Shown here: piece after piece, positions 27,197 through 37,509 of the stretch
Layout of the letters: every line of letters starts with the position of its first letter
Position numbering within the stretch: the stretch's first letter is position 1
Position numbers and translations under genes: made by a program
The notes under the pieces: model-generated
What the model was told of the DNA's origin: nothing
What the model saw: the letters and a program-made list of their open reading frames with translations, nothing else
The model's database searches: none
Source of the DNA: Thermodesulfobacterium hydrogeniphilum
GTDB taxonomy: Bacteria; Desulfobacterota; Thermodesulfobacteria; Thermodesulfobacteriales; Thermodesulfobacteriaceae
Direction: 5' to 3'
DNA: 64,000 nucleotides
NCBI RefSeq assembly: GCF_000746255.1
Contig: NZ_JQKW01000006.1
Coordinates: 124,001 to 188,000, forward strand

Positions 27197-29365
27197 ATGG
27201 TTACATTAAGTAAGATTTTAGACCAAATTCAGAGTTATTTACCGGGATGTAATACCCGATTGGTAGAGAAGGCTTACGAATGGGCTGCTCGTCTGCATGA
27301 AGGTCAAGTTAGAAAATCAGGAGAACCTTATCTTTCTCATCCTATGGAAGTAGCTTATATTTTGGCCCAGATGAAATTAGATTTACCTACTATTGCTGCA
27401 GGGCTTCTTCATGATGCTGTAGAAGACACCTCTATTACTTTGGAAGATATAGAAAAAGAGTTTGGTAAAGAAGTAGCTTTTATTGTAGATGGTGTTACCA
27501 AGTTAAAAAACTTGCCAGGTCCTATAAATAAGATCAGTAAACAAGCAGAAAATATAAGAAAAATTCTTTTTGCAATGTCTAAGGATTTAAGAGTAATTTT
27601 AGTTAAACTGGCAGATAGACTTCATAATATGAGAACTCTCCAGTATCAACCAGAGCACAAAAGACAGAGGATTGCTAAAGAAACTCTGGAGATTTATGCT
27701 CCTTTAGCTGGTAGATTGGGTATTGATTGGGTAAAGAGCGAACTGGAAGATCTTTGTTTTAAATATCTTTATCCTCAAGAATATGAAAAATTAAAAGAGG
27801 AGGTAGAAAAAAGAGTAGCAGCCTCTCAAGAATATGTGGAAAAAGTAAAGTCTATTTTACAAGATTTATTAGAGAAAAATAATATCAAAGGGAAGGTTCT
27901 TGGAAGAGTTAAACATTTATATAGTATTTATAAAAAACTTCAGAAATATAATCTTACTATAAATGATTTAGACCAAATTTATGATATTATTGGTTTCAGA
28001 GCTATTGTGAATACAGTAGAAGAATGTTATAAAACCTTGGGTTTGGTACATGCCCTTTGGACCCCTATTCCTGGAAGGTTTAAAGATTATATAAGTCTTC
28101 CCAAACCTAATATGTATCAGAGTCTCCATACTACGGTGCTTGGTCCTGAAGGTAAAAAGGTAGAAATTCAGATTAGAACTAAATATATGGATCAGATAGC
28201 TAATGAAGGAATTGCTGCACATTTTCTTTATAAAGAGGGTTTTTTTTCTTCAAAACATCACCAATATAAATATTTAGAATGGCTTAATAAATTGGTAGAA
28301 TTACAAAAAGAATTAAAACACCCCAGAGAATTTCTTGATTCTTTAAAATTAGATTTATTTCCAGAGGAAATATATGTATTCACTCCAAAAGGAGATGTTA
28401 TAACTCTTCCTATAGGAGCTACACCACTTGATTTTGCTTATACTATTCATACAGAAATAGGAAATAGATGTGTAAGAGCCTATGTTAATGACAAGTTGGT
28501 GCCTTTAGACTATAAACTTCAGACAGGAGATATAGTGAAAATAGAAACCTCACCTTATCAAAAACCAAGCAGAGATTGGTTAAAAATTGTAGTTACAGGT
28601 AGAGCAAGAAGCCGGATTAAACAATGGTTTAACAGAGAAGAAAGAGAACGACTTGTCTCCTTGGGTAAAGAATTACTAATTAAAGAATTAAAAAAATTTG
28701 ATATATCTCCTCATGTACTTTCTAAAGAATTAGATTTTCGTTCTGTACTTAAAATTTTAAAGATCAAGACCATAGAAGATTTATTTTATTATGTGGGAAG
28801 TGGAAAAATTACATCTAAGCAAGTAGCTAAACTTTGCAGAGAAAAATTTAAAGAGACTATATCCTTAGAGAAAGAAGTTATTCCAGAGCAATTAGAAAAA
28901 ATAGAGATTTTGCCTCAACCTTCAAAAGATGTAATTATAGTGGATGGAACAGAAAATGTTTTATTTCATTTAGCTCAATGTTGTAGACCAATTCCTGGAG
29001 ATGAAGTGATAGGTTATATAACAAGAGGAAAAGGTATATCAGTACATAGAATAGATTGTCCTAATCTTAAAGATTTAGATCCAGAAAGATTTATAGAAGT
29101 AAAATGGGGTAAGCTTGATAATAGAACTTATCCTGTTCATTTAAGAATAGTGTGTATAGATAGAAAAGGGCTTTTAGCAAATATATCTTCAGCTATTTCT
29201 ACTTCAGAAAGTAATATTTTGAAAGCTGAATTAAAAACAACTTCAGATAAAAAAGCCTTTTTTGACTTTTATATAGAAGTATCAAATAAAAATCATTTAG
29301 ATAAAATTATATCTAACATTTTCAAAGTAGAAGGAGTTTTAAGTGTAGAAAGAAAACTAATTTAG
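27197..29365 (+). CDS. rel: Bifunctional (p)ppGpp synthetase/hydrolase Rel
   Basis: 722-aa RelA/SpoT homologue. The HD hydrolase site is intact (YLSHPMEVA, LLHDAVEDT). The synthetase domain contains PGRFKDYISLPKPNMYQSLHTTV and IQIRT. A TGS domain (about 385-445) follows, then a zinc-finger/CC-type region (QCCRPIPGDEVIGY) and a C-terminal ACT domain. Controls the stringent response. Its stop codon overlaps the rpmB stop on the other strand. Confidence 0.95.
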   Translation: MVTLSKILDQIQSYLPGCNTRLVEKAYEWAARLHEGQVRKSGEPYLSHPMEVAYILAQMKLDLPTIAAGLLHDAVEDTSITLEDIEKEFGKEVAFIVDGVTKLKNLPGPINKISKQAENIRKILFAMSKDLRVILVKLADRLHNMRTLQYQPEHKRQRIAKETLEIYAPLAGRLGIDWVKSELEDLCFKYLYPQEYEKLKEEVEKRVAASQEYVEKVKSILQDLLEKNNIKGKVLGRVKHLYSIYKKLQKYNLTINDLDQIYDIIGFRAIVNTVEECYKTLGLVHALWTPIPGRFKDYISLPKPNMYQSLHTTVLGPEGKKVEIQIRTKYMDQIANEGIAAHFLYKEGFFSSKHHQYKYLEWLNKLVELQKELKHPREFLDSLKLDLFPEEIYVFTPKGDVITLPIGATPLDFAYTIHTEIGNRCVRAYVNDKLVPLDYKLQTGDIVKIETSPYQKPSRDWLKIVVTGRARSRIKQWFNREERERLVSLGKELLIKELKKFDISPHVLSKELDFRSVLKILKIKTIEDLFYYVGSGKITSKQVAKLCREKFKETISLEKEVIPEQLEKIEILPQPSKDVIIVDGTENVLFHLAQCCRPIPGDEVIGYITRGKGISVHRIDCPNLKDLDPERFIEVKWGKLDNRTYPVHLRIVCIDRKGLLANISSAISTSESNILKAELKTTSDKKAFFDFYIEVSNKNHLDKIISNIFKVEGVLSVERKLI

Positions 29366-29559
29366 CCTACAGCTTTTTGAACTTTTCCAGCTTTTAAACA
29401 ACGGGTACAAACTTTTATTCTCTTAACCTGTCCATTGGGTAATTTTACTCTTATTTTCTGAATATTAGGATACCACCATCTACTTGCTCTTTTTCCAGAA
29501 TGACTAACTTTATTTCCTACACGAGGTCTTCTACCACAAATTTCACAAATTTTGGACAT
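29362..29559 (-). CDS. rpmB: 50S ribosomal protein L28
   Basis: 65 aa, the zinc-ribbon form of L28: CEICGRRPRVGNKVSHS at the N-terminus and CTRCLKAGKV near the C-terminus give four cysteines. GGAGG lies ahead of the ATG. Confidence 0.96.
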   Translation of the reverse strand: MSKICEICGRRPRVGNKVSHSGKRASRWWYPNIQKIRVKLPNGQVKRIKVCTRCLKAGKVQKAVG

Positions 29560-29687
29560 ATCACAATCCTCCTTCTAAATATATTCAACAAAAAGCACTT
29601 TATAATATATTCCAAAGTTTTCAATTTTCAAGTAAAAGTTTTAAATCTCTTTAAAAGATAATTTTGTTTTGGTTTCAAATAAGATAT

Positions 29688-29714
29688 TAAAGTTTTTCAA
29701 AGGATTGCCGATAA
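29688..29714 (+). promoter_or_regulatory. Sigma-28 (FliA) promoter of the flagellin gene
   Basis: TAAA (29688-29691), a 15-bp spacer and GCCGATAA (29707-29714), a perfect match to the flagellar late-gene consensus, about 50 bp before the flagellin start. Confidence 0.93.
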
Positions 29715-29762
29715 ATATATACAGAAAAAAGAAAACAACAAAAACAAAAGGAGGTGGCTCAT

Positions 29763-31250
29763 ATGGCTGTAAGAATTAACTTTAACGAAGCAGCTGCACA
29801 AACACATACAGCCCTTATAAGAAATGAAAGGGCTATGAACAAAAGTTTATTAAGACTTTCTACAGGTTTAAGAATTCTCAGTGCTGCAGATGACTCTGCA
29901 GGACTGTTCATCGCGGACATGCTTGGGACAATTGCCAAAGCTTATGATCAGGGTAATAAAAACATCCAGACAGGAATTTCTGCTTTACAAATTGCTGAGT
30001 CTGCTGCTGGTCAAATTTATGATAAATTACAAGAAATTTATGTAAGAACTCAAAATGCAGCTAATGATATTAATGATCCAAATGCTCGTTCAGCTTTACA
30101 ACAGGAAATCATGAATTTTGTAGATGCTATTCAGAAAATTGCTAATGATACAGAATACAACGGAATTAAGCTTCTTAACGGAAATTTTAGTGATAAGTAT
30201 ATCCATTATGGTGTGAGAATGGAGCAGACTGTATATATTAGTATTTCAGATGTAAGAGCTCAAAATATTGGTGCTCACATGATTCATTCTCAAGGAAGTG
30301 TTGGTTCTGGTACAGGAGCTATTACAAATTTAACTAATTATGTGTTGACAAGCGGTACCACGGTTGCTGTTGGAGGAAGATCCATCACTGCAACTTATAA
30401 AAATGGAAGTAACTATATTATAGATGCTGCAAAGATAGCAAATGAAATTAATACTAAATTATATGATGTGGGATTTGAAGCTAAAGCAGTAAATGTAAGT
30501 ATTGCTAATGAATATAATGCTATTGCAAGTGGAACAGGGACTGTATCTTTGACATTTTATGTAGGAGATAAGAGTTTTAGTCTTACAAATATAGATAGAA
30601 CAATAACATTGACCGATCTTATAGAACAGATTAATAGAGAAGCTGCTACTGTAGGAGCTAATCTTACAGCTAAGGAAGACAATGGAAGACTTGTTCTTAC
30701 AGCTACAAACGGAGAAACTATAGGTGTGGAAGTAACAGGTGTTGGTACCAGTGATACAGTGAATTTGGATCAGTTGATTCAGGGAGCTACTGCCCAAAGT
30801 GGAGCAAGTAGTGCTGCAGCTATAAGAGTAGGTGAATTGTTCATTGCAGATGATGATAGTTTTTCAGCAGATTTAAGCGGTATTTCTTCAGCTTTAGGCA
30901 CCATAGACATTGGTAGCACTACAGCTTCTGAATTTAAAAACTTATTTGCTATAGATGTAACAGATAACTCTGGAGCTGAAACAGGAATGATGATAGCAGA
31001 AATAGCCATGAAAAAAGTTGACAAGGTGCGTGCTCAAATTGGTGCTACTATGAATAATTTGCAGTCTATTTATGACTCTCAGAAAACTGCTTATGATAAC
31101 ACCAAACAGGCTGAATCTGTCATTAGAAATACTGACTATGCTAAAGAAATGGCTGAGTTCACCACCTATCAGATTAGAATGCAATCTACTATAGCAATGC
31201 TTGCTCAGGCTAACTCCTTACCTCAGTTAGTCCTTCAACTCTTGAGATAA
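29763..31250 (+). CDS. fliC: Flagellin
   Basis: Filament subunit, 495 aa. N-terminal D0/D1 helices (RLSTGLRILSAADDSAGLFIAD...ESAAGQIYDKLQEI) and C-terminal D1/D0 (SVIRNTDYAKEMAEFTTYQIRMQSTIAMLAQAN...VLQLLR) are intact. The middle (about 145-385) is a Ser/Thr/Gly-rich variable domain, a possible site of O-glycosylation. The ATG at 29763 follows GGAGG; a GTG at 29754 lies inside that site. Transcribed from the sigma-28 promoter as a single gene. Confidence 0.95.
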   Translation: MAVRINFNEAAAQTHTALIRNERAMNKSLLRLSTGLRILSAADDSAGLFIADMLGTIAKAYDQGNKNIQTGISALQIAESAAGQIYDKLQEIYVRTQNAANDINDPNARSALQQEIMNFVDAIQKIANDTEYNGIKLLNGNFSDKYIHYGVRMEQTVYISISDVRAQNIGAHMIHSQGSVGSGTGAITNLTNYVLTSGTTVAVGGRSITATYKNGSNYIIDAAKIANEINTKLYDVGFEAKAVNVSIANEYNAIASGTGTVSLTFYVGDKSFSLTNIDRTITLTDLIEQINREAATVGANLTAKEDNGRLVLTATNGETIGVEVTGVGTSDTVNLDQLIQGATAQSGASSAAAIRVGELFIADDDSFSADLSGISSALGTIDIGSTTASEFKNLFAIDVTDNSGAETGMMIAEIAMKKVDKVRAQIGATMNNLQSIYDSQKTAYDNTKQAESVIRNTDYAKEMAEFTTYQIRMQSTIAMLAQANSLPQLVLQLLR

Positions 31251-31265
31251 TAAGAATATAATTTA

Positions 31266-31302
31266 AAAATCTGAACCCTCCTTGTGGAGGGTTCAGATTT
31301 TT
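31266..31302. terminator. Strong terminator after flagellin, also facing the chemotaxis operon
   Basis: Stem of about 16 bp ending in CCCTCC/GGAGGG around a TTGT loop, followed by a T-rich stretch on the plus strand and preceded by an A-rich stretch. It can serve the convergent minus-strand chemotaxis operon too. Confidence 0.92.
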
Positions 31303-31466
31303 GTTTTTTCTTTAACATTTTCTATATTATTTTATTTTTCTGACATAAAAACATAGTTGTAAAAAACTATTCTTAACACCAGAAAAAGATTTTTTTAAAA
31401 AATATAACATCTGACTTTTAGATTTTTTAAAACGATTTTAGTAAGTGATTATATTAGTATTAGAGC

Positions 31467-32696
31467 TTAAAAAAAAGTAACCCCTTCCTCATCTTCTTTC
31501 TTTTCTGAAATTTTCACAAGTTCTTCCAAAGTTTTTCTTGCTATTTCTCTTTCCTTTTCCATAGTATAATAATTTTCCAGTTCTTTTAAAATCTCAGTTT
31601 TTATTCCTGCTTTAACCAAATCATCTTTTAATTTGTCCAACTCATTTTCTTCTATTTCTTCTTTTATTTTTTCTATTATTTTTAAGGTATGCTGGTTCAT
31701 CTGGTTAGTTATGTCTTCGAATTGGAGGTTAAAGATAATCTGGTTAATATTTTCGTAAATGTTAGAATGTTTTTTAATAAAATTTTGATGTTCTTTTTTT
31801 ATTTTTATTATATTTTCTATTAATTCCTTTGCAAATTTTTCAATTAAATTTAATCTTTTTAAGATTTCTACTGTTTCTTCAGCAAAAATAACATATAAAG
31901 ATTCAAACTTTTTTATATTTTTTTGAAATTCTAAAATGATATCTTTAATTTCATTTACAAATTTAGAGCTAAAATCTGCTAATTTTTTTATTTCATTAGC
32001 AACCACTGCAAAACTTTTACCATGCTCTCCAGCTTTTGCAGCTTCAATAGTTGCATTTAAAGCTAATAATTTAGTTTGTTTTGCAATATCAGCAATTCCT
32101 TCTGAAATTTTACTAATATTTTCGATATTTTCTACCAAAGTTTTTATCCTATATTTTCCTGTAATTTCCTTAGTAAACTCACTATCTTCTACAGAAGAAA
32201 CTACTTTTTTTAAAAATTTTTTTAATTCTATATAAATTTTTTCACTATTATTCAAATTTTGACATAATTTTTCTTTTTGACATTCTTCTTTGAACTCGCA
32301 AGATTTACCTTCTAATCTAAAACCAACCATTTCACAAAGATTAAAATTTACTTTTTTATGAATTAAGTCAATTTTTTCTACATCTGAAGCAGCAATTTTA
32401 TCAAATTCTTCTGAAAGCTCCATAAATTTACTAATACTTTCTTGAGTAGCGGTAGAAATATTAGAAGTAGCAGATTGAATAGTTTCAGAAATTACATTCA
32501 ACATTTCTTTCTGTCTTATAAAAATTTTTTTTACATTTATTAAATTTTCTGTCAATTTCTCAATTTCTTTTTCCAATAGTTTATTTCTTTTTTTAAGTTT
32601 TTTTATATTGCTCTCTTTTTTTAATATTATGAAAAGAGAAATTACTCCAAAGGTAATAAACAATAAAACTACAATTCCTAAGACAAGTAAATTCAT
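31467..32696 (-). CDS. Membrane MCP-like chemotaxis protein with a CheZ-type motif
   Basis: 409 aa. One membrane helix (3-25) is followed by a coiled coil, a four-cysteine patch (C121, C133, C139, C145) and an MCP signalling tip (203-241, [20 protein letters not shown]). A helical C-terminus contains LQFEDITNQ (324-332). D328-xxx-Q332 copies the catalytic Asp/Gln spacing of the CheY-phosphate phosphatase CheZ (DFQDLTGQ). The chain ends EEGVTFF, a short aromatic tail. It may combine CheA control and CheY-P dephosphorylation. Last gene of the che operon. Confidence 0.72.
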   Translation of the reverse strand: MNLLVLGIVVLLFITFGVISLFIILKKESNIKKLKKRNKLLEKEIEKLTENLINVKKIFIRQKEMLNVISETIQSATSNISTATQESISKFMELSEEFDKIAASDVEKIDLIHKKVNFNLCEMVGFRLEGKSCEFKEECQKEKLCQNLNNSEKIYIELKKFLKKVVSSVEDSEFTKEITGKYRIKTLVENIENISKISEGIADIAKQTKLLALNATIEAAKAGEHGKSFAVVANEIKKLADFSSKFVNEIKDIILEFQKNIKKFESLYVIFAEETVEILKRLNLIEKFAKELIENIIKIKKEHQNFIKKHSNIYENINQIIFNLQFEDITNQMNQHTLKIIEKIKEEIEENELDKLKDDLVKAGIKTEILKELENYYTMEKEREIARKTLEELVKISEKKEDEEGVTFF

Positions 32697-32713
32697 AAAA
32701 GGCTCCTTTTTTT

Positions 32714-35623
32714 TTAAATAATTTTTTCTGGATTTAAAACCAGAACAACATTTCCATCACCCATAATCGTTACTCCAGAAACAAATTCTATGCCTAAAAG
32801 AATATCAGGAACTGGTTTAATTGCTATCTCATTTTTTTTATGAAGTTTATCTACCAGAATACCAAACTTTCCTGTGCGGGTTTTTAAAACCACAATAGAA
32901 ACTTCTTTTTCTTTTTGAAAATTTCTTTTAGAACTTCTTTCATTTTTATAGAGTAAATTTGTTAATTTTTCGCAAGGTAAGATAGAACCTCTATAGTATA
33001 TTCCTATTCTATCATGAAGAGTTTTTAGCTCTACTGCAGGAATTTTAAGAGTCTCTAAAACATAATCAATAGGAATAGCAAAGATTTTATTATTTTCTTC
33101 TATTAGAAGGGCAGATGTTATACCAATGCTGGTAGGAATTACTAAAGTAACTTCTGTGCCCCAATCTTTTTCTGAGCTAATATATACTTTTCCGCCTAAG
33201 GATTCTACTGTAGTTTTAACTACATCCATCCCAACACCGCGTCCTGAAATATCTGTAGCTTTTTCTTTAGTGCTAAATCCTGGCATAAAAATAACATTTA
33301 AAAGCTCTGGATCATCTGGTGATTGAAAATTGAAGCCCTTTTCTTTAGCTTTTTCAAAAAGTTTCTCTCTATCAATTCCTTTTCCATCGTCAATTATCTT
33401 AATAATAAGATTGCTTCCTTCTTGAAAAGCATTTAAAATAACTGTACCTTCTTCTGGTTTCCCTTTGGCTTTTCTTTCATCAGGAGGTTCAATTCCATGA
33501 TCACATGCATTTCTAACTAAATGAATTAAAGGATCAGAAAGCATATCTGCAACTTTTTTATCTATTTCTGTCTCCTCTCCCTCAGTAATAAGTTTTATTA
33601 ATTTACCTTGTTTTCTTGCTATATCTCGTACTGCTCTATGGAATCTCTGAAATATATTCTTTATAGGGATCATTCTCAGAGACATTACACCCTCTTGGAG
33701 ACTGTAAGAGAGTCTGGTAAGTTGATAAAGATTATCTTTAAATGCACGTAAAAATTGTCTATCAAGCTCAAAAAGATTAATTAGAGAATTTAATAAATAT
33801 TCATAAGTATTCCTTACTACCACTAATTCCCCTATAAGATTGGTTAAATTATCAATCTTCCTTTCATCAACTCTCATTGTTTTAATTTCTTCTTCTGCCT
33901 TAACAGTAACCTTAGAACTAAGTTGAGCACCTGTTTCCATAAGTCTCTGCTTTTTAAGTGCTTCTTGCACATCTTCTTTTTTAATCTTTCCTTCTTCAAT
34001 CAAAATTTCCCCTATCTTTTTCTGTTTAGATAAAGCTTCTTTTAAATCTTTTTCAGTAATTTTTTGATCTTCTAATAAAATTTCGCCTAATTTTTTAGCT
34101 CCTCCAGATAAAAGACCTTCTAAAAAGGCTTCAATGCTTTTTAATTCTTTTTGAAAATCTTCAATTTTTTTCTCTTCATGAAGAGATAACGCTCTTTCTA
34201 CCATTTGAGAAAGAGTATAAAGTCCAATATAAGAAGCTGAAGATTTTATACTTCTCAAAGCTCTTAAAATAATTTTTAAATTCTGCTCATCTAAACCCTT
34301 AGGAAGATAAATTTTTATGATATCTCTAAATTGAGAAGCCTGATCTAAAAAAATGTTAAGTGTGTCTTCCGGAGGCAAAGTTTCCTTAGATAAGATTGGT
34401 TTCTCCTTTAAAGATTCTTTAGAAGATAAAATCTCTTTTAACTCATTTTCTATCTGATGAATAGTAGAAGGATACCCTTTATTAGTTTTTAAATTAACAA
34501 TAGTAATTCTTAGAATATCTATAGCTTTCAACAAAGTATCTATAATTGTTGGAGTTCTTTTAACTTTTCCAGATCTTAATCTTTCAAGGAGTGTTTCCAA
34601 ATTATGACAAAATTTAGCTAAAACATTTAGACCAATATAATCAGCATCTCCTTTTAAAGTATGCACAGCTCTAAAAATTGCATTTAACGCTTCTAAAGAA
34701 TTATCCTTTTCATAAGCAAGGATATTTTTTTCTATAGTGTCTAAAGCTTCAAAAGCATCTATCATGAATTCATTAAAAACATCTTTATCTATAGCTTCAA
34801 AAGGAATAAATTCTTCAGCTTCCTCAGGAACTTTAAACTGTAACGATAAGTCTATAATTTCAATTAAAGTTTCATCAAAAACTAAGTCTTTTATCTCTTC
34901 TGTATTTAAATCTGTTGCGATATAAATTACAGGTTGCAAATAAAGAGTTAAAGGATTAAAATCCTTTAAAGGAGGAACGGTGGAAATATCTGTTATAGCT
35001 TGATAGTAAACTGTATTGGATTTTAGATTTTTAAGAAAAATTAAAGGATCAAAACCATTTACATATTCATCTGTAGTATATTTTACCAATATTTTATATA
35101 CTTTATAACCTCTTTCATAATAATCCTTTAAATTTTCAACTATATCTAAAGGTATTTCTTCTTTTTTAATAGAAACTGCTTCTTCTTTATGTATCTTTTC
35201 AGAAGTTTCGATATCTCTAATATTTTCAGATTCTTTGTTTGGAATAGCAAAACTTTTAAATTTTTCTATTAATTCATAATTTATCTCTGGTTTAAGTCCT
35301 TTTTCACAATCTTCAATCATTTTAGCTATATAGTCAAGTCCATTTAAAATTATATCCACAATTTCAGAGGTAAGTTGTATTTCTCTATTTCTTAATTTAT
35401 CAAGTAAAGTTTCTAAGTGATGAGCAAATTCTGATATTTCTTCCAGTTCAAATCCACCTGCACTTCCTTTAATAGTATGAACCCCTCTAAAGATAGAATT
35501 AAGGAGTTCTATATTATCAGGTTCTGTTTCAGCTTTTAAAACATCTTCGGTTGCCTTTTCTATAATTTCTTTAGCTTCTATATAGAATTGTCTACGATAA
35601 TATTCCATTTCATCCATCATCAT
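32714..35623 (-). CDS. cheA: Chemotaxis histidine kinase CheA (multi-HPt)
   Basis: 969 aa from the ATG after AAGGGGTG. Order: HPt1 with H49 ([10 protein letters not shown]), a linker or P2-like region, HPt2 with H321 ([13 protein letters not shown]), a third HPt-like domain in which Arg457 replaces the His ([13 protein letters not shown]), and two MshEN-like repeats (about 511-560, [19 protein letters not shown]). Then come the dimerisation helix pair, the ATPase ([23 protein letters not shown]) and a CheW-like domain. Phosphorylates the CheY proteins encoded just upstream. Confidence 0.95.
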   Translation of the reverse strand: MMMDEMEYYRRQFYIEAKEIIEKATEDVLKAETEPDNIELLNSIFRGVHTIKGSAGGFELEEISEFAHHLETLLDKLRNREIQLTSEIVDIILNGLDYIAKMIEDCEKGLKPEINYELIEKFKSFAIPNKESENIRDIETSEKIHKEEAVSIKKEEIPLDIVENLKDYYERGYKVYKILVKYTTDEYVNGFDPLIFLKNLKSNTVYYQAITDISTVPPLKDFNPLTLYLQPVIYIATDLNTEEIKDLVFDETLIEIIDLSLQFKVPEEAEEFIPFEAIDKDVFNEFMIDAFEALDTIEKNILAYEKDNSLEALNAIFRAVHTLKGDADYIGLNVLAKFCHNLETLLERLRSGKVKRTPTIIDTLLKAIDILRITIVNLKTNKGYPSTIHQIENELKEILSSKESLKEKPILSKETLPPEDTLNIFLDQASQFRDIIKIYLPKGLDEQNLKIILRALRSIKSSASYIGLYTLSQMVERALSLHEEKKIEDFQKELKSIEAFLEGLLSGGAKKLGEILLEDQKITEKDLKEALSKQKKIGEILIEEGKIKKEDVQEALKKQRLMETGAQLSSKVTVKAEEEIKTMRVDERKIDNLTNLIGELVVVRNTYEYLLNSLINLFELDRQFLRAFKDNLYQLTRLSYSLQEGVMSLRMIPIKNIFQRFHRAVRDIARKQGKLIKLITEGEETEIDKKVADMLSDPLIHLVRNACDHGIEPPDERKAKGKPEEGTVILNAFQEGSNLIIKIIDDGKGIDREKLFEKAKEKGFNFQSPDDPELLNVIFMPGFSTKEKATDISGRGVGMDVVKTTVESLGGKVYISSEKDWGTEVTLVIPTSIGITSALLIEENNKIFAIPIDYVLETLKIPAVELKTLHDRIGIYYRGSILPCEKLTNLLYKNERSSKRNFQKEKEVSIVVLKTRTGKFGILVDKLHKKNEIAIKPVPDILLGIEFVSGVTIMGDGNVVLVLNPEKII

Positions 35624-35635
35624 ATTTAACACCCC

Positions 35636-36004
35636 TTATCCTATAATTTTCTTTACTACACTTACGAGGACATCTGGTTTAAAAGGTTTTACAATCCAAG
35701 CTTTAGCTCCTGCTTTCCTTCCTTCTTCTTTTTTGGCTTCTTGACTTTCTGTAGTGAGCATTATTACTGGAATAAATCTATACTTCATATCTGCTTTTAA
35801 AGTTTTAATTAGTTCTATTCCATCCATATTAGGCATATTTAAATCGGTAATTATTAAATCTACCTTACCTACCGAAGAAAGTTTGGTAAGAGCATCTTTT
35901 CCATCAGAAGCTTCTACAACCTCATATCCGCTTTTCTTCAAAGTCATAGCGACTAATCCTCTCATAGAAGCAGCATCATCTACAATAAGAATTTTTTTAC
36001 CCAT
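35636..36004 (-). CDS. cheY: CheY-type response regulator
   Basis: Single receiver domain, 122 aa from the ATG preceded by AAGGAGG (a start 7 codons upstream lies before that site). The acidic pair VDD, phospho-acceptor Asp in DLNMPNMDG, Thr in MLTTES and Lys in VKPF are all present. Probably the output regulator phosphorylated by the adjacent CheA. Confidence 0.94.
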   Translation of the reverse strand: MGKKILIVDDAASMRGLVAMTLKKSGYEVVEASDGKDALTKLSSVGKVDLIITDLNMPNMDGIELIKTLKADMKYRFIPVIMLTTESQEAKKEEGRKAGAKAWIVKPFKPDVLVSVVKKIIG

Positions 36005-36014
36005 AAAAACCTCC

Positions 36015-36290
36015 TTAAATTTCAATTCCGTAGAGAGTCTCTATTTCTTCTAAACTCTTCTTTCCTTTAGGAAATCCTATATTGAATCCCGAGTTTTTTA
36101 AAGATATCAAGATTTGAAAATAAGAAGTATCTATATTACACTCCTTAGAAGGAATGATTTCAAATTTTTTTATTTTTTTATTCTTAACAATTTTTGTGAT
36201 TTCATTATAAAATTCCTCTATTTCCATAATAGAACAAGTTTCCTTTAAATAAATTTTTACAGTGCTGTTTTTCTTTTTTATTTCAAACAT
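36015..36290 (-). CDS. STAS-domain-like small protein
   Basis: 91 aa. The C-terminal half (IIPSKECNIDTSYFQILISLKNSGFNI) follows the STAS pattern of a beta strand, DTS, then a helix ending in a Gly turn. STAS proteins sometimes occur in chemotaxis operons as phosphorylation-switched binding partners. It lies between two cheY genes. Confidence 0.6.
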   Translation of the reverse strand: MFEIKKKNSTVKIYLKETCSIMEIEEFYNEITKIVKNKKIKKFEIIPSKECNIDTSYFQILISLKNSGFNIGFPKGKKSLEEIETLYGIEI

Positions 36291-36293
36291 AGT

Positions 36294-36665
36294 TTATTCT
36301 CCTCCTAAAAGCATTTTAATATGTGTAATTAAAGCCTGAGGTTTAACAGGTTTTACTATATACAAATTAGCTCCCGCTTCGTATCCTTTTTGTCTATTAA
36401 TAGCTTCTTCTTGAGTGGTAATAATAATTATGGGTGTCTCTTTATCTAATTCTCTATACTTCTTAATAAAAGTTAATCCATCCATTCTTGGCATATTTAT
36501 ATCACAAAGAATTAAATCATATTCATCTGTTAAAGCTTTTTCCAAAGCCTCCACTCCATCTGCAGCACCATCTACTTGAAAACCTGCTGATTTCAAAATA
36601 TTTCCATGGAAACTTCTAACTACGTGGGAATCATCTACTATTAAAACCTTTCTTATCTTCTTCAT
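36294..36665 (-). CDS. cheY: CheY-type response regulator (second copy)
   Basis: 123-aa receiver with VDDSH, the phospho-acceptor in DINMPRMDG, ITTQE and VKPVKPQAL. Clearly diverged from the other CheY in the operon, so the two probably have different partners (for example the motor, or a phosphate sink). It lies 5 bp from the cheR stop. Confidence 0.93.
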   Translation of the reverse strand: MKKIRKVLIVDDSHVVRSFHGNILKSAGFQVDGAADGVEALEKALTDEYDLILCDINMPRMDGLTFIKKYRELDKETPIIIITTQEEAINRQKGYEAGANLYIVKPVKPQALITHIKMLLGGE

Positions 36666-36669
36666 AACT

Positions 36670-37509
36670 TTACTCCTTAGTATAAACTATATGTCCCCCT
36701 AATCTTTTAATTTTAAAGGCATTGGTAATACGAGCTAAAGATTCAGAACTTCCAAGAAAAATATATCCCCCTTTATTTAAGGCAATATAAAAATGATCCA
36801 CTACTTTTTTGCGGGAAATTTCATCAAAATAAATAAGAACATTTCTACAAAAAATGAAATCAAAACCCCGTTTTTTTCTTAAAACTGGAAAATCCATTAA
36901 ATTTAAATGCTCAAATTTAACCAATTTTTTAACCTCATCTTTTATTTTGTATTTATCTTTTATTATTTCAAAATATTTTTTTAAATATTCTGTAGGAACA
37001 TGTTTTACACTTCTCCAATCGTAAATTCCTTCTTGAGCTTTTCTTAAAGCTTCCTTATCAATATCAGTTGCTAAAATTTCAATACTCCAGCTATTAACAT
37101 CTTCTAACATTTCATATAAAATAATCGAAATAGTATAAGGTTCTTCTCCTGTGGAACAGCCTGCTGACCAAATTTTTAAACTATCATCCCTTATTTTTAT
37201 CTTTCTTTCCACCACCTCAGGCAAACAGTATTCTGCAAAGGCTTGAAGTTGAGGAAAATCTCTAAAAAAATAGGTCTCATTTATAGTAATAAGATCAACT
37301 AAATTTTGGAGTTCTTCACCGTTTTTATCTCCAAATTTAAGTCTCCTTAAATAAGCAATGGGATCTGTAATACCCAATTCCTGCATACGTTTTTCTATTC
37401 TCTTAGAAAGAAAATAAAATTTTTTTTGATCAAAACGGATACCAGTTTTTCTATAAATAAAATCTGCAAATTTTTCAAAATCTTCTAAAGTAAGATTAAT
37501 TCCTTCCAT
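36670..37509 (-). CDS. cheR: Chemotaxis methyltransferase CheR
   Basis: 279 aa from the ATG; a GTG at 37524 is an alternative. N-terminal helical domain (DFADFIYRKTGIRF-like), then the SAM-binding motif IWSAGCSTGEEPYTI and FIFCRNVLIYF. Methylates glutamates of the MCPs, opposed by CheB. It overlaps the end of the HEAT gene by 14 bp. Confidence 0.95.
   Translation of the reverse strand: MEGINLTLEDFEKFADFIYRKTGIRFDQKKFYFLSKRIEKRMQELGITDPIAYLRRLKFGDKNGEELQNLVDLITINETYFFRDFPQLQAFAEYCLPEVVERKIKIRDDSLKIWSAGCSTGEEPYTISIILYEMLEDVNSWSIEILATDIDKEALRKAQEGIYDWRSVKHVPTEYLKKYFEIIKDKYKIKDEVKKLVKFEHLNLMDFPVLRKKRGFDFIFCRNVLIYFDEISRKKVVDHFYIALNKGGYIFLGSSESLARITNAFKIKRLGGHIVYTKE

Noticed and set aside
30459-31184. 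Three minus-strand ORFs under the flagellin gene
   Set aside because: Antisense to an intact flagellin; Ser/Cys-rich composition typical of shadow translation.
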